NCBI GenBank assembly: GCA_029945375.1
Contig: CM057060.1
Coordinates: 3,534,001 to 3,598,000 of the forward strand
Direction: 5' to 3'
Source: Agaricus subrufescens
Taxonomy: Eukaryota; Basidiomycota; Agaricomycetes; Agaricales; Agaricaceae
Length of the DNA stretch: 64,000 nt
In this document: in pieces, positions 57,561 to 64,000 of the stretch
Layout of the letters: each line of letters opens with the position of its first letter
Position numbering within the stretch: the first letter of the stretch is position 1
Translations under genes and position numbers: made by a program
The notes under the pieces: generated by a model
What the model saw: only the letters and a program-made list of their open reading frames with translations
Told to the model about the DNA's origin: nothing
Database searches by the model: none

Positions 57561-59324
57561 AAGGTGCGCTTCGAGTATACCCCATTCTCAAAGTTTGCAA
57601 AGTGATCCCCTTCCTCTCCTCCTTGTCTTCTGCTTCCATGACTCATTCCCTACTTTGCTGTAGGGATGAGTAATCGGTTAATCGGTTATGTCTGATTCGG
57701 CCGATCACCATCCCTTCCACTAACCATCGCCATCCCGAAAAGCCACTCTCGATTTCCTCTACCCAGCAATCCCGCGGAAGCGGCCCATACTTAAGATGAC
57801 ATTAATTTCCGACTCGTAAACCATTGCAACCATTACAGGGACGATCCAAGAGTAATCAGCCAACTCTTATCCCTCAGACTCACCCCCTGACGTATGATAA
57901 GGCCATCGGCCGTCCAACTTCGGTAGACAGGAAAAAGGGGGAAGATAACGGCGCTCTCGTCTTCGAGGAAGAGAACGAGAGAATAAAAAATTTTCTGTTG
58001 TATTAGATATCGGGTATGAATCTAAGTTTAAAAACTTTACGATGTCGGTGACTCTCGCCACTCAACAATCTATGCTGAAAATGTGTATATAAAGAGCCAC
58101 AGTGTAGTAGGATATCGAATAATCGGCCTCTCTCGTAGTTTGATCACCTCAGCTACAGTCCTTATTTTGAAACCCTGAGCCATCGTCTCAATCCTCCCTT
58201 TTAGTGTTGAAGCTCTGTCCTTGCCCCTTCGCTGCCTCGGCGTATTCTTTGCTGTCTCGGCGTGCTCTTCGTTGTCACGGCAAAATTCCTGCTGTCTCGG
58301 CGTACTCTCTACTGTCTCGCTCCCGGTTTCGAGGCCCTGAGGTCGATCTGTCGACTTCGCGTGATTGAAGAACTCGTTAGCCCTTCAGTGTAGCCGTTTT
58401 TTTTAAATCAATTTCGTTGTAATCTCTGTAGCATAACCTATTCAGACTCGATTTACATCTTGCTCTCATGTTCCACCATGACATTCATACTCAATAGACG
58501 TTACAGTATATCGTATATTGCCTTCAGTGACATAGCGTTTCTCGGCTCTACGTTTACATTGAAGCTTGCTTGGGTGTAGTGAATTGCTATTTGTACAGTC
58601 TTTGTGTTGTACTATGGCCAGCGCTAGTGCGTCGCGTAATAAAAGCCGATTCCAAAAAAAAAAAGAATTACCGTCAGTGTCTTTACACACCCTCTCAGTC
58701 ACTTGCTTTACCAGACATTTGTCAACCTGTTTGCAGCAACGTAGGACAAAGTGACAATGGACCTGTTCTGGGCGGTGGCAGACATGATGTCGACGAGTGT
58801 TGTTGATGTATAGCATGAACAAGAGAGGTTCGGGGACAGCATCATCTCAACCACTGTTGGATATTCTTTACAGCTTACATAGTCGGCAATATGAAGCATA
58901 AATGGTGAGCAAAGCATGTACTTTGTTAATTATGTGTTCTATTACAACAATTGATGTTAGTAACGCAGATTTTAATGAATAAATACCACCGAAAGCATGA
59001 AAAATTAATGATTATATAATTGATCATGTAATTTAATTCAACTTTTTTTTAAAGCCACCAGACACTACCTATTAATAACAATGTATTTCAATTTGAAGAA
59101 CTAGATAATACTAATCATATGTTTTGAAGGTAACAGAAATGTCGTACAATGATTTCAAGCTAAGAAAATGTTTTATGTATCTTTCCCAGTTGATAATGGT
59201 AAGTGAAGAATCAAAATTACAAATATGTGATTATACCACGTAGGCTAAACAAATTACAAAACTCCTGATTGTGACCCTCTAATTGTGTGACAAGACTTAA
59301 ATAATATTAATGTGTGAGAACTGA
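57561..59324. other. Intergenic, includes a TATA box and a short CTGTCTCGGCGT repeat
   Basis: A strong TATA element (TATATAAAG) at about 58086 is followed by four imperfect copies of a GCTGTCTCGGCGTACTCT-like unit (about 58230-58325) and a T run. No open frame follows, so this may be a dead promoter, a solo LTR or an untranslated transcript; I cannot tell. DNA beyond 58900 turns AT-rich. Confidence 0.4.
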
Positions 59325-59860
59325 GCTGAGACCAAGGGGGTGGCACCAGAGAAATCCAAGCTTTCAACCATTGTTGCCTCCTCAATGACAAGTGTCTGGA
59401 GTCCTCATCGGGACTTTACCAAATTTAGTGAATCTGCATATGATTAGATTACATGGGTGCAGACAAATCTATCCAAAATCCTTGTTTTTGGGAACATTTG
59501 GGTGCTGTTTTGGCCTCCATTGCTCGCTTCGTCTTGTCCTTCAACCTTTCAAAATGGCTGCTTATTAGGATTCCACTCCTTTGCAAATCTAAGTCTTTCT
59601 GGCTCAGGAACTTGCATGCCTTTTACTCTGCTAACAGATCGTCGGCCACTCCTATGTAACAGTACATGAGGTTGTAGCCACCCTCAATTGCTCAAGCAAA
59701 AAGCAGAGCTTTGCCCTTATAAGATTTGTAAAAGACAGAATCTAAGCAGTGACATCCAATCTAATCATATGCAGATTAACTAAATTTGGCAAAACCCCTA
59801 TGAGGACTCTGGACACTTGTCATTGAGGAGGCAACAATGTGCCATCCCCTTGGCTGAGAC
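59325..59860. mobile_element. MITE-like element with long terminal inverted repeats
   Basis: The left arm (59325-59450) and right arm (59753-59860) are inverted copies. Both read inward CCAAGGGG-TGGCAC, CATTGTTGCCTCCTCAATGA, CAAGTGTC, GAGTCCTCAT, CCAAATTTAGT and AATCTGCATATGATTAGATT. The left arm has an extra 22 bp after GGCACC. The 300-bp core has no transposase; a 68-codon frame in it is not convincing. This is the structure of a non-autonomous DNA transposon. A target-site duplication is not obvious. Confidence 0.75.
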
Positions 59861-60797
59861 TAACTTGAATATACCTAAGTTCATTGTTCTAACGGAGACT
59901 TTAGTTCATAAGTGGTATGAAATGTTATGTTCATAAGATAAATAGATAGTGGTACATTTATAACAAAGATACCAGACCTAATAACTAATAATCAAGTGTA
60001 ATTTGTGTAGTAAAGCAGTGTACTGTGGTAGCAACTAAAATTGAATTATAAAAGCTGTAAAATAAGTAAACTAATTTTCTGAAATTTCGTGTATCTGATA
60101 GCAAGATTTCCAAACAAACATTGTTTGAAAATCATAATATCACATTGGTTGGCATATTAACCTTTTTGGAGGTCTTCAGTTTTCCTGATGATAAAGTTAT
60201 CAACAAATGCTTGTGATATTCATAAGTAAATAGTTCACTGGCAATACTATAGTACTAATTTTGTATATGAAGATGTCAAAGAATTGTTGTGGCATTAATA
60301 AATGGGTAGTTTGCTGGTAGTACTGTTATAGCCTTGTAAGTAAAGTCAGAAAAAATAGTAGTAATATTGATAAATAGATAGTCTACTGGTAGTACCAAGC
60401 TATAAGGGCAAGTGTGTACAACAGTTAGTAAAATGAGTGGGAGCCTTTGCTTTAAACAACACAACACAGTAAATTGAGTAATAGGTAAAACAATTTTCTT
60501 GAACTACAAAGAGTAGTCTTGGTCTATTTGTAAAAGTAAGCTAGTCAGTTATCTTTTCTATGTAGCTTCTGAAATTGTCTATGAATGTGAGATTGTTTAA
60601 CTGCTTGGCTGTGCTAAGGATTGTACTTCTCTGGTTTGAATAACCCTATGTTAGAAATATGGGGATTAAGTATTGATTTTAAATATCCAAGTTATTAGAT
60701 GAATAAGAAACTGTAAGCAAGCTACCACTGACAAGCTCTGATGTCACTAACTGATCACTAACTCTGGCTATATATAAAGGATCCCCTAACTGTATTA
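59861..60797. other. AT-rich region with degenerate repeats of about 70 bp
   Basis: Copies of a TAAATAGATAGT-CTGGTAGTAC-TATAG-like unit occur near 60225, 60293 and 60366, with a weaker one near 59939. No gene seen. Confidence 0.5.
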
Positions 60798-60827
60798 CCA
60801 TTGGCACCAGCTAGCTGGTGCCAATGG
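60798..60827. repeat. Perfect 30-bp palindrome
   Basis: Arms of 14 bp (CCATTGGCACCAGC and its complement) meet over a central TA. It lies 20 bp after a TATATATAAAGG box and before GGGCGGGCGATAGCCCG, another short inverted repeat. Confidence 0.85.
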
Positions 60828-60984
60828 GCGGGCGATAGCCCGTGGGGGGTGCAGCGTGGGAAACCTTGAAAAGGTTTCAGTGGGGCAAAAATAGGCTGGA
60901 ATTTCGTTGATTTTTTAAGCTTTGTTTGAAGTTGTTTGGTGGAGAACTGGCTGAGATATTTGAAAAACAAGGGGTAGAGATTTA

Positions 60985-61262
60985 TTAAGTTGCCACCAGG
61001 AGCCACCAGCTAGCCACCAGGGTAGCCACCAGGAGCCACCGGATCGGCCACCGGCTTGATTACGTAAGCAGCGGAGTTTGATAGCTCAAAAAATGCGGTG
61101 ATTTTTTTTCTTTTTTTTGGTGGTAGTTTCGTGAGAAATTATGTAATATTGGGCGAGTTATTCGCAAAAAACTCGCCCGGAGTCGACTCTTTTGGGAAAT
61201 TGGGCACAAAAATAGCCACTGGTGGCTCGGTGGCTTGCCACCAGGGTTGCCACCGACCACCA
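60985..61262. repeat. GCCACC / GGTGGC-rich segment
   Basis: GCCACCAGGAGCCACC and GCCACCGG repeats at 60990-61055 are answered by GGTGGCTCGGTGGC and GCCACCAGGGTTGCCACC at about 61220-61255. The direct and inverted copies could fold together across a T-rich middle. Confidence 0.6.
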
Positions 61263-61289
61263 AAAAATATATATTACATAATATCTAAT

Positions 61290-62240
61290 AATCTGCCCCC
61301 TCGAGTACGGTCTGTACTCGGCCCTGCAGGGTGCATGCCTTCTATGGCAACCGTTACTCGAACAGGGCCGTCGGCCGTGATCCGCACCTGCCATATTCTG
61401 TACTCGCGTTCCCACCGGCTCCATTCCTTCCCACGGCAGCTCCGCTCCCTCCCACGGGGGTCAGCGACTCTTCAGGGGCTCACAAAACTGAATAGCTCGC
61501 TGTTCGCATCATTCTTGCGATCACTCGCGGCTTGATTGCGAGCCGTCCTCAGGCTCTGCCGCCGACGGCTACCCATTGAACACCAGCTCCTCTCCCTCCC
61601 ACGGGGATGACCGACTCCTCAGGGGCCCCCGAAACCGCATAGCCTGTTGTTTGCATCATTGTTGCGATCACTTGCCACAGTATTGCAAGCGGTTCTCAGG
61701 CTCTGCCGCTGTGTCGCCGACAGCTAGACATTCAGGCTGGCCCCTGCCGCGTCAGTCAAATGCCCCCCCACACCAGTCAGCGATCAAACTCATCACTCCC
61801 ATCACTCCCATCACTCCCATCATTGCACTCGCATACTTTGCTGCCGACGGATAGCCATTGCTGCTTAGTCCCACTGCATGAGTCATCGACACTCCCTTGC
61901 CCTCTCACCGTCGGTCTGATAAGGCCTTAGGCCAGACCACTGGGCGATCACTCCCATCCCTTCCATCACTCCCATCGGCCATCGGCCCATTGTGCCTCGC
62001 TCCTGCCACATGAGTCAACCCTCCCTCTCTTCTCCATCGGTCCTCTAAAACCACACCCTTCGGCAATCACTTCCATCACTCCCATCACTCCAATCACTTT
62101 CCAGCGACTGTATTGCAGGCGCTCTCTGGCTCTGACGCCGGTGCCCATAGCTAGACATTGCTTGCTAGTCCCACTGCAAGAGTCAACACCCCTCTCCCTT
62201 CATCAGTCCCCTAAGCCCGTGCCGCTCTGCGATCAATCGC
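61290..62240. repeat. Degenerate tandem repeats, including CATCACTCC runs
   Basis: Units of about 150 bp share TCCCTCCCACGGGG, CGACTCTTCAGGGG or CGACTCCTCAGGGG, CATCATT-TTGCGATCACT, CAGGCTCTGCCGC and GACGGCTACCCATTG or equivalents (near 61445, 61597 and, worn, 61850-62160). CATCACTCC microsatellite runs lie at 61789-61826 and 62072-62095. Frames across it are not genes. Confidence 0.7.
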
Positions 62241-63231
62241 ATCACTCCCAGTCACACAGTGACATTGTGTATATCATTTTGAATTACCCTGCCGTGACAC
62301 TGTCCCCTATAAGATACATGCCTGTAACTACTGTATATTACCAGTCCCAAAATACATCATCAGATCGGATTCACTCCACTACGACCTTCCGTTGCCCGCT
62401 CCGTCGGTGGCCCATTTTTAGAACACCATATCCTCCACTCGCAATATTATAAGTGCCTTCTATCACCCTTTGGGTTAGGGTTATGCCATCGGTCAGGTAC
62501 CATAGTCAGCGCATTTCTATCATCGAATCAAGATGCTCTTCAGGAGTCTGTGTAGAATGTAACTACAATCCAGTTGACAGAGCTTTGCTCCCACTACCTG
62601 CCGGTGCCGTCGGTCAGGTACCGGCACAAAGCTCTCATCGGTATGCTCATTTTGAACTTTGAGAGAGAGGAGACACGAGAGTGATACCCGCGTGCATTCT
62701 ACAATGGAGTGTTAGTAAAATTTCAACATGAACAGAGCCAACAGGAGACGATCGTTGCCTTGATTATCATCCACTTTCCTGATACAAGTAACGACGGCCG
62801 AAACTCATCATACCGTTTACTTGTCAAGCCGACTGTACTAATTTCTGCAAGCATCTATATTTATCTACGCCCTCTGTATCCACTAAAATATAGTCCTACA
62901 TGCCACCGGCGGAGCTCCCCTGTCAAATCAGATAGATGTTGCTTGTGTGACTTTTCTGGCCTGATTATATACATATGCCCCGGATCCATCGGCTGGAGTT
63001 TTGTACTAGCAATTACTCATGCCAAGAAGGAAAGAAAACTGATATCCGCGCGGACACAAATACCTCATCTCCGTGTGGTGAGCCTTTTCCAATTACTCGG
63101 CCGATATGTGGGAGATATGTGGATTCTTTTGGCGAATAAAAGCATCACACATGGTGAGCATGACGTTTTCATTTTTGCTTACTCGCTCCTCGCTTGTCAC
63201 ACTCAGCGTCAAACTTACTTGCCGCAATATC
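62241..63231. other. Upstream region of the zinc-finger gene, with a hairpin
   Basis: An inverted repeat with outer arms AGAGCTTTG / CAAAGCTCT and inner arms TGCCGGTGCC / GGTACCGGCA lies at about 62578-62635. A 193-codon frame at 62709-63290 overlaps the start of the zinc-finger exon in another frame and has no family content. Confidence 0.45.
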
Positions 63232-63527
63232 ATGCCATCTCAGCCTCCCCCGGACGCTCAAATTGTTTATCACTGTGGCTATTGCGGTGAAAACTTCACC
63301 GAGATATCTGAAATCTCTACTCATTTCAATGTTTATCATCCGTGAGTGACTGTAGACTATCTTTATGCTGATATTCGACTGATTTCACCCATTGCTCTTT
63401 ATTCCCTAACAGAGCAGAGACCGAAGCTGAGGTTGAGCTCATTGATTTCTTCTCCTTCCATGGATCAGAAACTGTTGATAGTGAAAATGATGAACTCGCC
63501 CCAGACCAAGTGACTCTCTCCTTATAA
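63232..63527 (+). CDS. Mini single-finger C2H2 zinc-finger protein (74 aa, 2 exons)
   Basis: Exons 63232-63341 and 63413-63527 give 75 codons with stop. The donor is gtgagt and the acceptor ccctaacag. The product MPSQPPPDAQIVYHCGYCGE continues to a full classical C2H2 finger: C-x2-C-x12-H-x4-H (CGYC ... STHFNVYH). The remaining 36 residues are acidic (AETEAEVELIDFFSFHG; DSENDELAPD), like a small activation or interaction segment. One finger alone seldom gives strong sequence-specific DNA binding, so it may work with a partner, or it may be a domesticated fragment of a mobile element, since the surroundings are repeats. I do not recognise the family. Confidence 0.65.
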
Positions 63528-64000
63528 TCTCGTCATCTACTCGAACTCACACCCTGAATTATAGGCGAATGTCAATGCCGAGTAATTACTATGTACTATA
63601 TCATTCCAGTCTCTTGCCGCCGGTGGCCCAATTTCCGAATATGCTATCAGTTGTATTGATAATCATAGTTACGCTGTCGGTACTTCTTATATTGCGAATG
63701 TAGACCATAGTACACTATACTCAAATTTCACTATTACAAGTGCATACCAATACCACTCCCACCATCGGAGTGCCACCAACTGGCACCCATAGTCAGTATT
63801 CTGTATCATTAATCCAGCTGACTTCCAACGTCTCAAACCACCCTTGATGTCAAACCTCTCACCACCACACTTAATTGAACTTTGAAAAGAGACATGGGAC
63901 CGATAGCCGCACAAATCAGAGGCCTTCGGTCGAATGATTACTCAAAGCGATACACAGGAGTCAATAGCATCCTTGACAACCCTACCCCAAGCAGAAATCA
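63528..64000. other. Terminal stretch, no gene seen
   Basis: It holds the 3' region of the zinc-finger gene. A 75-codon minus frame (63914-63687) has no support. Confidence 0.5.

Noticed and set aside
62709..63290. 193-codon plus frame
   Set aside because: It overlaps the well-supported zinc-finger exon in another frame and has no conserved content.

Overview
The window is nuclear DNA from a filamentous basidiomycete, most likely a wood-decaying Agaricomycete. The evidence is genes cut into many exons by 45-70 bp GT-AG introns, proteins of basidiomycete-restricted families (DUF6593, DUF6534), a CxC-type metallothionein pair, and an AA14-type lytic polysaccharide monooxygenase. No tRNA, rRNA, CRISPR array or bacterial-type operon was seen. 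Reading frames were joined by hand across introns. Where exon lengths sum to a whole number of codons with conserved residues at the joints, I treat the model as solid.

Left part (0.9-25.8 kb), ordinary gene space. Two DUF6593 paralogues (936-1748, 4271-5107) alternate with a 58-aa metallothionein (2400-2681). The second copy of the block keeps only a decayed metallothionein promoter (about 5656-5770). A second, 32-aa metallothionein lies at 7858-8067. Then come a carnitine O-acetyltransferase (8413-11319), a seven-helix DUF6534 membrane protein in 19 exons (12996-14915), an AA14-like secreted copper oxygenase (17722-19564) and a sugar-porter MFS transporter in 19 exons (23133-25808). The exported oxygenase and the sugar importer fit a lignocellulose-degrading life. 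The metallothioneins would buffer copper.

Middle part (26-38.6 kb), repeat-rich accessory DNA. It holds an intronless 657-aa orphan, a cluster of AAAGGT palindromes, a GC-rich island, a satellite of about 317 bp with a built-in hairpin, a Ser-rich protein with a Zn2Cys6-like cluster interrupted by a 57-bp duplication that carries a stop codon, a 5'-truncated RFC1 (replication factor C large subunit) fragment, a minisatellite, a 202-aa protein with a Gly-Arg-Gly-His tail, and a dispersed repeat family.

Right part (38.9-55.2 kb), the most unusual block. Two large orphan proteins on the minus strand (885 aa; more than 700 aa) are divergent from an SNF2-type helicase of roughly 1,500 aa. After the helicase come three tandem copies of a small orphan gene, two of them inside a 1.46-kb tandem duplication. 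The same dispersed repeat family lies at 36.7-38.2 kb and again, in the same orientation, at 55.5-57.6 kb, bracketing this block.

Tail (57.6-64 kb). AT-rich DNA carries a MITE-like element of about 535 bp, a perfect 30-bp palindrome, degenerate tandem repeats and a 74-aa single C2H2 zinc-finger gene.
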